Of a DNA stretch of 64,000 bases, positions 30,552-39,140 are shown in pieces (position 1 is the stretch's first letter; every line of letters begins with the position of its first letter). The notes under the pieces are model-generated. The model made no database searches and was not told where the DNA came from. It saw only the letters and a program-made list of their open reading frames with translations. The stretch is from the NCBI RefSeq assembly GCF_022829515.1, contig NZ_JAKSYL010000137.1, positions 62,001-126,000 of the forward strand, given 5' to 3'. The stretch comes from Methylobacterium sp. J-048 (GTDB lineage Bacteria > Pseudomonadota > Alphaproteobacteria > Rhizobiales > Beijerinckiaceae). The translations under genes and the position numbers were made by a program.

Positions 30552-32309
30552 GTGCCGCCCATGACCGGATTTCGCCCCGCGCTGATCGCCCTCGCGACGT
30601 TCCTACCCCTCCCGGCCATCGCCGCCGAGACCCCCTGGCCCGCCTTCGGCCACGACCACAGCAACCGCAACTTCTCCGATCTCACCCAGATCGACCGCGC
30701 CAGCGTCGGGCGGCTGCGGCCGGCCTGGATGTTCCAGACCGGGGTGACCGGCTATTTCCAGGCCCAGCCGGTGATGGTCGACGGCACGCTCTACATGTCG
30801 ACGACCCAGAACAACGTCGCGGCGCTCGATGCCCGCACCGGCCGGCCGCTCTGGACCTACGTGCACAAGCCGCGCACGGAAAAGATTTTTGGCCCGCCCT
30901 CCAATCGCGGGCTCGCGGTGTCGGACGGCCTCGTGTTCGAGGCGACCATGGACGGGCGGCTGATCGCGCTCGACGCCAAGACCGGCCGGGTGGTCTGGGA
31001 CAAGGAGGCGGTGCGCCCGGAGGAGGGCGAGAGCGAGACCGCCTCGGATCTGGCGGGCAAGCTCGGCGGCAAGGCGGTGCAGGGGTCGAGCCGGCTTGGC
31101 TTCAAGATGCCGCCGCTGGTGGCCGAGGGGCTGGTGATCGTCGGGGTCACCGGGGCGGGCTACGGCCTGCATGTCGAGGACGAGGCCGGCGGGCTCGACG
31201 GCGGCGCCGTGGTCGGGATCGAGGGCGGCTACGGACGGCGCGGCTGGCTCGCGGCCTACGATGCCAAGACCGGCGCGGAGCGCTGGCGCTGGTACGTTAC
31301 CCCATCCGAGGGCTGGGAGGGCGGCTTCGTCGCGCAGACCGTGGACGGCGTACCGCTCCAGCGCGACATCGCCGCCGAGAAGGCGGCGGCGCCGGCCAAC
31401 CGCGAGGCTTGGCGGGTCGGCGGCGGCTCCCTCTGGATGACCCCGGCCTACGACCCGGATCTCGGCCTGATCTTCCTCGGCACCGGCAACCCGGCGCCGC
31501 AGAATTTCGGCCTCTCGCGCCCGGGGGACAACCTCTACACGATGTGCCTCGTGGCGCTCGACGTCCGCACCGGGCAGCTGCGCTGGTATTCCCAGCAGGT
31601 GCCGCACGACGAATGGGGCTACGACGTCGCCGCGCCGCCGTTCCTGCTCGACGGGCCGAGCGGCGCCAAGGCCGTGGCCTCGGCGAGCAAGACCGGCTGG
31701 ATCTACGTCCACGACCGCGCGACCGGGAAGCTGCTCGAACGCTCGGCCCCGCTGCTTGAGCAGAAGAACCTGTTCGCGCCGCCGACCCCGCAGGGGACCG
31801 TGGTGGCGCCGGGGCCGCTGGGCGCCGTCTCGTGGCCGCCCACCGCCTATGACGGGCGCCTCGCCTACGTGCAGGTCCGCCACGGCGCGACGACCTACAC
31901 GGTCAAGACCGTGCCGGCTTCCGGGGATAGGCCGGAAATCCGCTACACCGAGACTGGTGAGGCGAAGGGCGAGCCGTCCTTCAGCACGCTCACCGCGGTC
32001 GACCTCACGGACGGCGGCAAGATCGCCTGGACGATGCGCTCCGGCAGCCGGCTCTCGGGGGGGACGCTCGCCACCGCCGGCGGCCTGGTCTTCTCCGGCG
32101 AGGAGGACGGCCATCTCGACGCCCACGATTCCCGCGACGGCACGCTGCTCTGGCAGTTCCAGTGCGGTGCCGGCATCAGCGGCCCGGCCATGACCTACGC
32201 GCTCGACGGCAAGCAGTACCTGGCGGTGGCAGCAGGCGGCGCGTCCTACACCAAGGCGGCCGGGTTCGGCACCGGCGACGCACTGCTGGTCTTCGCGCTG
32301 CCCGATTGA
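30552..32309 (+). CDS. PQQ-dependent alcohol dehydrogenase-like protein lacking the usual catalytic Asp
   Basis: This is a periplasmic eight-bladed PQQ propeller protein of 585 residues. GTG 30552 has a strong AGAAGGA site, and the signal peptide ends near AIAAE. Trp-docking repeats such as ALDAKTGRVVWD and AYDAKTGAERW are present. Compared with MxaF/XoxF, Glu224 (in GIEGGYGRRG) and Asn313 (in GTGNPAPQN) match the metal and PQQ ligands. In the DYA/DYD position the sequence is HDEW-G356-Y357-D358, so Gly replaces the catalytic Asp. The adjacent Cys-Cys pair is also absent. No cytochrome domain or CxxCH is seen. Substrate is unknown, and activity may be altered. Confidence 0.85.
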   Translation: MPPMTGFRPALIALATFLPLPAIAAETPWPAFGHDHSNRNFSDLTQIDRASVGRLRPAWMFQTGVTGYFQAQPVMVDGTLYMSTTQNNVAALDARTGRPLWTYVHKPRTEKIFGPPSNRGLAVSDGLVFEATMDGRLIALDAKTGRVVWDKEAVRPEEGESETASDLAGKLGGKAVQGSSRLGFKMPPLVAEGLVIVGVTGAGYGLHVEDEAGGLDGGAVVGIEGGYGRRGWLAAYDAKTGAERWRWYVTPSEGWEGGFVAQTVDGVPLQRDIAAEKAAAPANREAWRVGGGSLWMTPAYDPDLGLIFLGTGNPAPQNFGLSRPGDNLYTMCLVALDVRTGQLRWYSQQVPHDEWGYDVAAPPFLLDGPSGAKAVASASKTGWIYVHDRATGKLLERSAPLLEQKNLFAPPTPQGTVVAPGPLGAVSWPPTAYDGRLAYVQVRHGATTYTVKTVPASGDRPEIRYTETGEAKGEPSFSTLTAVDLTDGGKIAWTMRSGSRLSGGTLATAGGLVFSGEEDGHLDAHDSRDGTLLWQFQCGAGISGPAMTYALDGKQYLAVAAGGASYTKAAGFGTGDALLVFALPD

Positions 32310-32368
32310 CCGCCCCTCAGCTTAACTGGAAGAGTTCCAGCCGATTGCGGTGGGGACTCATCCGGACG

Positions 32369-32806
32369 ATGGCTGACGAGGGAAGCGCAAACCGCGCGCA
32401 GGCGGGTGCGGACACGCAGCCGAGCCATCGCGGGGCGCCGGTGATCCGCACCATCGCGATGCCCGCGGACACCAACCCGGCGGGCGACATCTTCGGCGGC
32501 TGGCTGATGGCTCAGATGGACCTCGCGGCCGGCAACGTCGCGGCGCGACGCTCGCGCGGGCGCTGCGCCACCATTGCGGTCGACGCGATCACCTTCCACC
32601 ACCCGGTCTTCGTGGGCGACGAGGTCAGCCTCTACGCCTGGCTGATCAAGGTCGGGCGCTCGTCCCTGCGCATCCAGGTCGAGGTCTGGCGGCGGGAGCG
32701 GGCGAGCGAGATCACCATGAAGGTCACCGAGGCGACGTTCACCTTCGTGGCGATCGGCGAGGATCGGCGCCCGCGCCCGGTGCCGCCGGAAGACGGTGGG
32801 ATCTGA
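32369..32806 (+). CDS. Acyl-CoA thioesterase, hotdog fold (YciA-like)
   Basis: The product has 145 residues. After a 25-residue polar leader comes VIRTIAMPADTNPAGDIFGG, the conserved YciA/Acot start containing the catalytic Asp region (DTNPAGDIFGGWL). AVDAITFHHPVFVGDEVSLY and ITMKVTEATFTFVAI follow. The enzyme hydrolyses acyl-CoA thioesters in the cytoplasm. Its length is normal for a single hotdog domain. It lies 59 bases after the PQQ gene on the same strand, so it may share its transcript. Confidence 0.93.
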   Translation: MADEGSANRAQAGADTQPSHRGAPVIRTIAMPADTNPAGDIFGGWLMAQMDLAAGNVAARRSRGRCATIAVDAITFHHPVFVGDEVSLYAWLIKVGRSSLRIQVEVWRRERASEITMKVTEATFTFVAIGEDRRPRPVPPEDGGI

Positions 32807-33634
32807 GCGGATTACCCGAGCGGAGGATTTGGGGTTGACCGTCCCAGCCTTGCGACCATTGCGAGGCGATCGAGGCGCATGCACGAACCTAGTCCGTTCG
32901 GTGTGCCAGGACAGTCGAACCCGGCGCTGGATCCCCGCTCAACCGGTCCGCAGGAGGCGGGCTCCGGCGCAGCCCAGGATGCCGTGGGTGTCGCCGGTCA
33001 GAGCCGGTGTCCTGAATGAGGCTCTCCATGGTGGTGAGCCTTGAGGAGAAGCAGGTGCCGAACGCGGGCTAATCCCGTCGCATGACGTCGATTCTCTCGA
33101 GAAAGTCAGTGCGCGGACAACAAGACGAAAAGAGCAGTTATGTGAATATTTTTGATTTTTTCTTGCGTAAAGTCCGACCGTTCTTGAATTCATCGAGGCA
33201 ATCATTCATATCTCAACACTAAAATTAATTTTTGATAGAAAAATTGCGTATGTTTAATAATAAAACCAAATCGTTTATGTATTTTTGCCGGCACGTCGTT
33301 TCATTGATAATACGGATACGACAACTCACACGACATACTTGACGGCCACGATTGCAACGCCCTCGGCCATCTTGGAAATGGACTTATCTATTCGAGTTTT
33401 ATACGTCAGCAAAACGCCATTACAAAAATATTGACGAAATAAATCTTCGTGATAGTACGATTGTTTATTAACTTGCTTTAATATTTTTGATCCGGCTTGT
33501 GAATCGTCGGACAGTACGGTATTCGACAATCAATCAATACAATTGTACTCGATAAATGTCGCGCCCACTCCAGTGGGGGCTGGGGATGTCTGCGTCCCGG
33601 CCCAGAACAAATCATGCACAAGGATGATCTGGCC
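32807..33634. other. AT-rich intergenic patch
   Basis: These 828 bases hold no gene I can support. From about 33060 to 33560 the sequence is strongly AT-rich against a GC-rich genome, with many short A and T runs. A 67-codon minus-strand frame at 33326-33529 begins with TTG and has no ribosome-binding site. The base composition suggests remains of foreign DNA or a nucleoid-protein-bound region. Confidence 0.45.
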
Positions 33635-33805
33635 ATGCGCGACGAAGACCCGCTCCCGCGCAACGAGAATCCACTCTGGTACGAGGGCGCGGAATTAAGC
33701 GACTCATTACTTATAAAAATTCTTATCGGCATTGCGTCGATTGGGCTTCTCCTATTTTCTGTACTTGTTGCGATCTTGTTGTGCTGGATTCCGCGCATAT
33801 TTTAA
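33635..33805 (+). CDS. Possible small membrane protein
   Basis: The product would have 56 residues from ATG 33635, which has AAGGA about 11 bases upstream; ATG 33614 is also in frame. A polar N terminus (RDEDPLPRNENPLWYEG) leads to one long hydrophobic helix (about 29-51, ILIGIASIGLLLFSVLVAIL) and ends WIPRIF. It lies at the edge of an AT-rich patch, downstream of no other gene. The hydrophobic helix supports a real small membrane protein, but evidence is limited and I recognise no family. Confidence 0.4.
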   Translation: MRDEDPLPRNENPLWYEGAELSDSLLIKILIGIASIGLLLFSVLVAILLCWIPRIF

Positions 33806-33967
33806 CAGGCTGAGGGAAAAGCCCCGGATCGGGGTAGAATCTTCTCCATCGGCCAGCGCATGATGCCGACAAGCCACGTCGCTGGCGAACCTCTTGGTCG
33901 GGAAGTGGTCTCGCGCGCTGACGACTTGAATGGCCAAAAGAAGATTTTTCCACTTTGTCGGACGATT

Positions 33968-35329
33968 TCAGCAGCCCGCTCGATTTCGCCCGTCTGGCTG
34001 CGGCGCCCCCCGTGCGATCGCGTACCACGTCCGCAGCCGCAGGCCGAACACCGCCATCATGAACATGCAGCAGGTGGCGTTGTTGCCGTTGTACAAAACC
34101 GTCTCGAACGAGGCCGAGACGAGCCCCAAGAACCACAGGCGCAGGAACAGCAGCGTCTCCGCGTCGAGCCCTCGGCCGCCGGCGACGCGCAGCAGGTCGC
34201 GCATCGGCGCCAGCACGAACGCCACGATCGTGAGCGCCAGGAACGGAAAGCCGCCGATCAGCGCCGTGTCGAGATAGGCGTTGTGCGAGTGGTTGGCGGT
34301 GTTGACCCAGGTCAGCTCCTCGGAGCCGCCATACATGGTCCGCTCGGTCATCCAGAAGGCGCCGATGCCCCAGCCCCGCCAGGGGCGGACCAGGATGTTG
34401 TCGAGGGCGAATTGCCAGATCTCGCTGCGGCCCGTGAAGGTCGCGTCGGTCAGAAGCGCGCCGATCGCGTCCTGGATCGCCGGGACCAGGATCGAGCCGA
34501 TCGAGATGAGCGAGAACCCGACGATCGGCCCGAGCAGCAGCAGGGTGCGAAAGATCCCGCCGGTCAGGATCCGGCACAGGCCGGTGATGGCGAGGATCAC
34601 CGGCAGCAGCAGGATCGCGGTTTTCGAGCCGCTCGCCACCAGCAGGCCGATGGCGAGGAGCACGATGCTCCAGCCGAGCACCCGGCTCGCCGCGGAGGCG
34701 ACGTAGAGCCCGACGATCACCAGGATCACCATGGCGGCCCCGGCCTCGTTCTTGTGCGGGAAGATACCCCGCCACAGGCCCGGATGGCTCGGATCGGAAT
34801 TCACGTCGAAGGCCGAATGGATCGCCAGATCCGGCACCAGGGCCACCGCGAGATACGACGACACCAGGATCACCAGGGCGGAGCCGGCCAGGGTCAGGGC
34901 CAGCTGCCGCGGCGACCGGGCCACCAGCAGCACGCCGGCCGACAGCATGGCGGCGATGGCGAACAGGGCGAGCCGCCGCAGCGACAGGCTCGGTTCGACC
35001 GACAGCAGCGCGGTCAGCCCGAGCCAGGCGGCGCAGAGCATCAGCGGCCAGGTCGCGAGCGGGCGCAGGTGGCGAAACCCGATCCGGTGGAGCGCCGCCG
35101 CCATGCCGAGACCCGCCACCACGAACAGCACCTGGGTCAGCAGGCTTCCGGCCTCGGAGGCCGCGAGCGCGGAGCGGTCGGACAGGTCCTCGAACCAGAC
35201 GTGGTTCCACAGCAGAACGAACACCACGCCGTTCAGAAGCACGCGCAGGCTATCCGGCACGTCGCGCCCGACTCTGTCGTGCCGGGCCGTCCCGGCCGGA
35301 ATCCCGATCGCCGCGTCCGCCGTAGCCAT
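33968..35329 (-). CDS. O-antigen ligase / polymerase-like membrane protein (Wzy_C family)
   Basis: The product has 453 residues with about 10-12 membrane helices. The typical large periplasmic loop lies between about 230 and 350 and includes SGSKTAILLLPVI, TGRSEIWQFALDNILVRPWR and NHSHNAYLDTALIGG. The H-S-H-N motif is the hallmark of WaaL/Wzy_C ligases. It would transfer or polymerise a lipid-linked glycan at the periplasmic face of the inner membrane. No other polysaccharide genes are adjacent, so its product is unknown. ATG 35329 was used as start. Confidence 0.88.
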   Translation of the reverse strand: MATADAAIGIPAGTARHDRVGRDVPDSLRVLLNGVVFVLLWNHVWFEDLSDRSALAASEAGSLLTQVLFVVAGLGMAAALHRIGFRHLRPLATWPLMLCAAWLGLTALLSVEPSLSLRRLALFAIAAMLSAGVLLVARSPRQLALTLAGSALVILVSSYLAVALVPDLAIHSAFDVNSDPSHPGLWRGIFPHKNEAGAAMVILVIVGLYVASAASRVLGWSIVLLAIGLLVASGSKTAILLLPVILAITGLCRILTGGIFRTLLLLGPIVGFSLISIGSILVPAIQDAIGALLTDATFTGRSEIWQFALDNILVRPWRGWGIGAFWMTERTMYGGSEELTWVNTANHSHNAYLDTALIGGFPFLALTIVAFVLAPMRDLLRVAGGRGLDAETLLFLRLWFLGLVSASFETVLYNGNNATCCMFMMAVFGLRLRTWYAIARGAPQPDGRNRAGC

Positions 35330-35555
35330 GCCGTTCCACCGCCGGGGCCGCGGGATGCGGCACCGCTCATTGTAGCGGCTGCGCTCGCCGGGGCGATGGG
35401 GCGATCTGCGGTTGCAGCGGAAGATCTGGCGATAACCTTAGCGGGGGCAATCGCGGGAGGGGGCCTGCGACGGTGACGGCTTAGAGTGGCGGATCTGGCA
35501 TTGAAGATACTTCCTGGCGTATAGATCCGTTTACGGCATAACATGGAGGCGCCCC

Positions 35556-35798
35556 ATGAAAGCCAAGGTGATGCCGGATGGGCGGATGAGTCTGCCCGCC
35601 GACCTTCGCAGGAGGCACGGGCTCGGCAACGGCGGCGAGGTCATCGTCGAGGACATCGGCGACGCCATCGTGCTCCGGACGCTGGATCAGGTGGTGGCAC
35701 GCGCGCAGGACATGAGCCGCCGGTTGATCGGCGGCAAAGTCGGCGCCTCCGTCGAAGACTTCCTGGTCGACCGCACCCGCGAGGCCGAGCGCGAATGA
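35556..35798 (+). CDS. AbrB/MazE-type antitoxin of a VapBC-like pair
   Basis: The product has 80 residues from ATG 35556, with a strong GGAGG site six bases upstream. The N terminus is a SpoVT/AbrB swapped-hairpin DNA-binding domain (KAKVMPDGRMSLPADLRRRH, then VIVEDIGDAIVLRT). The C terminus (about 50-80) is charged and should bind the toxin. It overlaps the PIN gene by four bases (ATGA). Such antitoxins neutralise the partner RNase and repress their own operon. Confidence 0.9.
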   Translation: MKAKVMPDGRMSLPADLRRRHGLGNGGEVIVEDIGDAIVLRTLDQVVARAQDMSRRLIGGKVGASVEDFLVDRTREAERE

Positions 35799-36184
35799 CG
35801 CGCTTCGTCCTCGATGCCTCCGCGCTGCTCGCGCTTCTGCTCGGAGAGCGCGGGGCCGACACGGTGAAGGCCGGGCTCGACGGTTCCGTCATGACGACCG
35901 TCAACCTCGCCGAGGTGGTCAGCCACTACGCCAAGCTTGGCGCTGGACGCCACGACATCGAGATGCTGCTGCAGCCCCTGCCGATCCGCCTGTTTCCCGT
36001 CGATGCGGCATTGTCCTACGATGCGGGCCTCTTACGTTCGATCACGCTCGAAGGCGGCCTATCGCTGGGGGACCGCTATTGCTTGGCTCTGGCGAAGCGA
36101 GAAGGCGTGCCCGCTCTCACTGCGGATCGGCGCTGGCCGGACATCGCCGGGGCCGCCGGTGTCACGATCGAGCTGATCCGCTGA
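35795..36184 (+). CDS. PIN-domain ribonuclease toxin, VapC-like
   Basis: The product has 129 residues. The PIN fold shows its acidic residues: Asp6 in FVLDASALLALLLGERG, Glu in TVNLAEVVSHYAK, Asp in LGDRYCLALAKREG, and Asp in ALTADRRW. These four would bind the divalent metal for RNA cleavage. ATG overlaps the antitoxin stop codon, the usual coupling of VapBC operons. The target RNA is unknown. The gene ends within a 16-base tandem duplication. Confidence 0.92.
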   Translation: MTRFVLDASALLALLLGERGADTVKAGLDGSVMTTVNLAEVVSHYAKLGAGRHDIEMLLQPLPIRLFPVDAALSYDAGLLRSITLEGGLSLGDRYCLALAKREGVPALTADRRWPDIAGAAGVTIELIR

Positions 36185-36213
36185 GGCAGGACTTCTTTGA
36201 GGCAGGACTTCTT
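36182..36213. repeat. Perfect 16-bp tandem duplication at the end of the PIN gene
   Basis: TGAGGCAGGACTTCTT occurs twice head to tail at 36182-36197 and 36198-36213. The first copy begins with the stop codon of the PIN toxin gene. It looks like a recent slippage duplication and does not alter the protein. Confidence 0.9.
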
Positions 36214-36336
36214 GGATGTGACGCTTCATCGAGCAGAATGCTCTTGCCGCCGCTCCTGCATCGGGCGTAGCGGCCAGTTCGGTCGGGCCGGGATCGTGGG
36301 AACACCCGCCGGCCCCGCGCAACGAACAGGTGCACC

Positions 36337-37356
36337 ATGAGCCAATCGGCATCTCGGGCGGTCATCGTCCAGCCCGGCGGCGGGTTCGACACGGTGGGGT
36401 TCGGCGAGCGCCCCGTCCCGGAGCCGGGACCCGGCGAAATCACCGTGCGCCTGCGCGCGAGTTCGCTGAACTATCACGACTACGCCGTGGTCAGCGGCCT
36501 GTGGGGGCCGAGCGAGCTGCGGGTGCCGATGTCGGACGGGGCGGGCGAGGTCGAGGCGGTCGGTCCCGGGGTGGACGGGTTCGCGGTCGGCGACCGGGTG
36601 GTCAGCACCTTCTTCCCGACCTGGCTCGACGGCACGCCGCAGGTCGAGGGTTTTTCCACCGTTCCGGGCGACGGGGTCGACGGCTACGCCCGCGAGCGGG
36701 TCACGACCCCGGCCACGTCCTTCACCCACGCCCCCCGGGGCTGGGACCATGCCGAGGCGGCGACGCTGACCACGGCGGCACTGACCGCGTGGCGCGCGCT
36801 CCACGCCGATGCCGGGCTCAAGAGCGGCAACGTGGTGCTGGTGCAGGGGACCGGCGGCGTCTCGCTGTTCGCCTTGCAATTCGCCAAGGCGGCGGGCGCG
36901 ACGGTGATCGCGACCTCGTCCAGCGACGCGAAGCTCGAGCGCCTGCGCGGCCTCGGGGCCGACCACCTGATCAACTACCGCGCCGAGCCAGCCTGGGGTG
37001 CGACCGCAAAGCGGCTCACCGACGGGCGCGGGGTCGACCACGTGCTCGATGTCGGCGGCCCGGGGACGCTGGAGCAGTCGATGGAGGCCGTGCGCGTCGC
37101 CGGCCATATCTCGGTGATCGGGATCCTGACGGGCGTGGCCGGCCCGCTGCCGCTGGTCCCGGCGCTGATCCGCCAGATCCGGCTCCAGGGCGTGCTGGTC
37201 GGCAGCCGGAGCCACCAGATCGCGATGATCCGCGGCATCGAGGCCTGCGGCCTGCGGCCGGTGGTGGACAGCGTCTACCCGCTGGCCGAGCTCGTGGCGG
37301 CGTTCCGGCACCAGGAGAGCAACCGGCATTTCGGCAAGATCTGCATCCAGATCTGA
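36337..37356 (+). CDS. MDR-superfamily NAD(P)-dependent alcohol dehydrogenase / quinone oxidoreductase-like
   Basis: The product has 339 residues. The GroES-like half (SSLNYHDYAVVSGLWGP, MSDGAGEVEAVGPGVDGFAV) is followed by a Rossmann fold with VLVQGTGGVSLFALQFAKAA and GLGADHLINYR. The four-Cys structural zinc site of classical alcohol dehydrogenases is absent, and I see no clear catalytic zinc ligands. It is therefore probably an NADPH quinone reductase-type or enoyl-reductase-like member. A covarying hairpin element lies just after its stop. Confidence 0.9.
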   Translation: MSQSASRAVIVQPGGGFDTVGFGERPVPEPGPGEITVRLRASSLNYHDYAVVSGLWGPSELRVPMSDGAGEVEAVGPGVDGFAVGDRVVSTFFPTWLDGTPQVEGFSTVPGDGVDGYARERVTTPATSFTHAPRGWDHAEAATLTTAALTAWRALHADAGLKSGNVVLVQGTGGVSLFALQFAKAAGATVIATSSSDAKLERLRGLGADHLINYRAEPAWGATAKRLTDGRGVDHVLDVGGPGTLEQSMEAVRVAGHISVIGILTGVAGPLPLVPALIRQIRLQGVLVGSRSHQIAMIRGIEACGLRPVVDSVYPLAELVAAFRHQESNRHFGKICIQI

Positions 37357-37397
37357 GGGGCCGTGATCGGGTCGAGCGCGCGCCGCCGAAGTGGATA

Positions 37398-37475
37398 CCG
37401 GTTCGGCGCAAGCGAGCGCGTCACATCAAAGACTTGGAGGCGAGCCCGATTGCAACGCGATCGGGCTCGCCTCTA
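37398..37475 (+). repeat. Structured repeat element, copy 1 (hairpin with 14-bp perfect stem)
   Basis: This 78-base unit aligns without gaps to 62673-62750. The first part, CCGGTTCGGC, one base, then AAGCGAGCGCG, is nearly identical in both. The second part folds into a hairpin: left arm 37437-37450, loop TGCAACGCG, right arm 37460-37473, all 14 pairs perfect. Three stem pairs differ from copy 2 by compensatory change. It lies 38 bases before the acetyltransferase start and 42 bases after the oxidoreductase stop. Confidence 0.8.
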
Positions 37476-37512
37476 GGCTCGCGGCCTTCGCGACCGCCCC
37501 AGCGCCGAGCCG

Positions 37513-38133
37513 ATGCCAACGAACCCAGCCACCCCGGCGCTCCCCATCGGCTTCTCGCCGGTGCCGCCGGGCCACATCGCCGCCATCGTCACCAGCCTCG
37601 AGATGGTCGGGCCGCCGGCCCCGCGCGCGGCCGAACCCGTCCCGGACGGGATGGCGCTGCACCGCCTCGTGCGGCCGGATTGCGAGACCTATCGCGGGCT
37701 GTACCGGGCGGTCGGCGCAGACTGGCTGTGGTTCTCCCGGCTGACCCTGTCGGACCAGGCGCTGCGGGCGATCCTCGACGACCCGCGGGTGGAGATCCTG
37801 GCGCTCCGCCGGGACGGCACGGATCTCGGCCTGCTCGAGCTGGATTTTCGCCAGCCGGACAGCTGCGAGCTGGCCTTCCTCGGCCTCATCCCGAATGCGA
37901 TCGGGCAGGGGCTCGGACGGGCCCTGATCGACGCGGCGATCGCGCGGGCCTGGTCACGGCCGATCCGGCGGTTCTGGGTGCATACCTGCACGTTCGACCA
38001 CCCCGGGGCGCTCAACTTCTACAAGCGCTCCGGCTTCACGCCCTGCGCCGTCACGGTCGAGGTGGCGCCCGACCCGCGGCTCACCGGCATCCTGCCCCGG
38101 ACGAGCGCCCCGCACGTGCCGCTGCTGGCGTGA
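37513..38133 (+). CDS. GNAT-family N-acetyltransferase
   Basis: The product has 206 residues. The acetyl-CoA binding loop is visible as LIPNAIGQGLGRALIDAAIA (Q-x-x-G-x-G type), preceded by LGLLELDFRQPDSCELAFLG and followed by WVHTCTFDHPGALNFYKRSG, all standard GNAT strands and helices. The first 40 residues are variable. The substrate is unknown. ATG 37513 was taken as start. The structured repeat lies upstream. It converges with the esterase gene 19 bases away. Confidence 0.9.
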   Translation: MPTNPATPALPIGFSPVPPGHIAAIVTSLEMVGPPAPRAAEPVPDGMALHRLVRPDCETYRGLYRAVGADWLWFSRLTLSDQALRAILDDPRVEILALRRDGTDLGLLELDFRQPDSCELAFLGLIPNAIGQGLGRALIDAAIARAWSRPIRRFWVHTCTFDHPGALNFYKRSGFTPCAVTVEVAPDPRLTGILPRTSAPHVPLLA

Positions 38134-38152
38134 CCGACGCGCGCCGAACCCC

Positions 38153-39055
38153 TCACCGCCGCATCGTATACTGCGACCGCCCGGCCGCCTGGCGCATCAG
38201 GAACGAGGCCATCTCGGCGAGTTCCGGGGCCTTGGAGCGGAACGTCACCGAGAGGGCGAGCAGCGTGTCCTTGTGGTCGAGCCCGGGATAGACCCGCTCC
38301 TGCACCGGCACATGCGCGGCGCGCAGCTTGGCGGCGAGGCTGATCGTGTTCCGGGGCTTCACCACCGTGTCGGCCTCGCCGGTGGCGAGAAACGTCGGGG
38401 GCGAGAGCGGGCCGGCAAACGTCATCGGCTGGGTCAGCGGCAGGTCCGGGGCCTGGCCGAACACCTTGAGCGTGGTGTCCTGGTCCAGCGGCAGGAAGTC
38501 GTAGGGGCCGGACAGGCCGGCCACCGCCTTGATCGCCTTGGGATCGACCCCGGCGGCGGTGAGGTAGCGCGGGTCGAGGCCGAGCATCACGGCGTTGTAG
38601 GCCCCGGCCGAATGGCCGGCCAGCACGATCCGGCGCGGGTCGCCGCCATAGGCCGCGATGTTGTCGCGCACCCAGGCCAGCGCCGCGGCGCCGTCTTCGA
38701 GGAAGCCCGGGAACGCCGCCTCCGGATAGAGCCGGTAATCCGGCAGCACGGTCACGAAGCCCTGGGCGGCGAGCGCGTGGCCGACGAAGGCGTAATCGTC
38801 CTTGGCGCCGCTCTGCCAGGAGCCGCCGTAGAAGAACACCAGCACCGGCGCCCGCTCGGCCGCCACCGTGGGCACGTAGACGTCGAGCCGCCGCCGCTTG
38901 CCCTCGCCGAAGGGCTGGTCGCGGGCCGCGAGGCGCCCGCCGGCATCGCGCGGGCCGATCGCGTCGAACAGGGTCAGCGGCGAGGCGGCGCTGAAGCCGT
39001 AGGCCGCGAGCCCGAGCCCGAGAAGGCTGGCAAGCGCGATGAGGAGCCGTGTCAT
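38153..39055 (-). CDS. Alpha/beta hydrolase (esterase, BD-FAE/carboxylesterase-like)
   Basis: The product has 300 residues with an N-terminal signal or anchor helix (about 1-22). The hydrolase core shows an oxyanion-hole FFYGGSWQSG (in place of HGGG), the nucleophile elbow GHSAGAY, an acid in ATGEADTVVKP and the catalytic His in YPGLDHKDTLL. It is likely a periplasmic or membrane-anchored esterase. Substrate is not evident. ATG 39055 was used. Confidence 0.9.
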   Translation of the reverse strand: MTRLLIALASLLGLGLAAYGFSAASPLTLFDAIGPRDAGGRLAARDQPFGEGKRRRLDVYVPTVAAERAPVLVFFYGGSWQSGAKDDYAFVGHALAAQGFVTVLPDYRLYPEAAFPGFLEDGAAALAWVRDNIAAYGGDPRRIVLAGHSAGAYNAVMLGLDPRYLTAAGVDPKAIKAVAGLSGPYDFLPLDQDTTLKVFGQAPDLPLTQPMTFAGPLSPPTFLATGEADTVVKPRNTISLAAKLRAAHVPVQERVYPGLDHKDTLLALSVTFRSKAPELAEMASFLMRQAAGRSQYTMRR

Positions 39056-39140
39056 ATCCCGTCCGGTTGCCCTGATCGGCCCATTCAGAGCGCCGCTCGG
39101 GGCGGATTCATGACCGGAGCGCGGCCGGAGGGCGAAAAGA

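Noticed and set aside
33326-33529. 67-codon minus-strand frame in the AT-rich patch
   Set aside because: TTG start, no ribosome-binding site and no recognisable motif; AT-rich sequence of this length can hold such a frame by chance.
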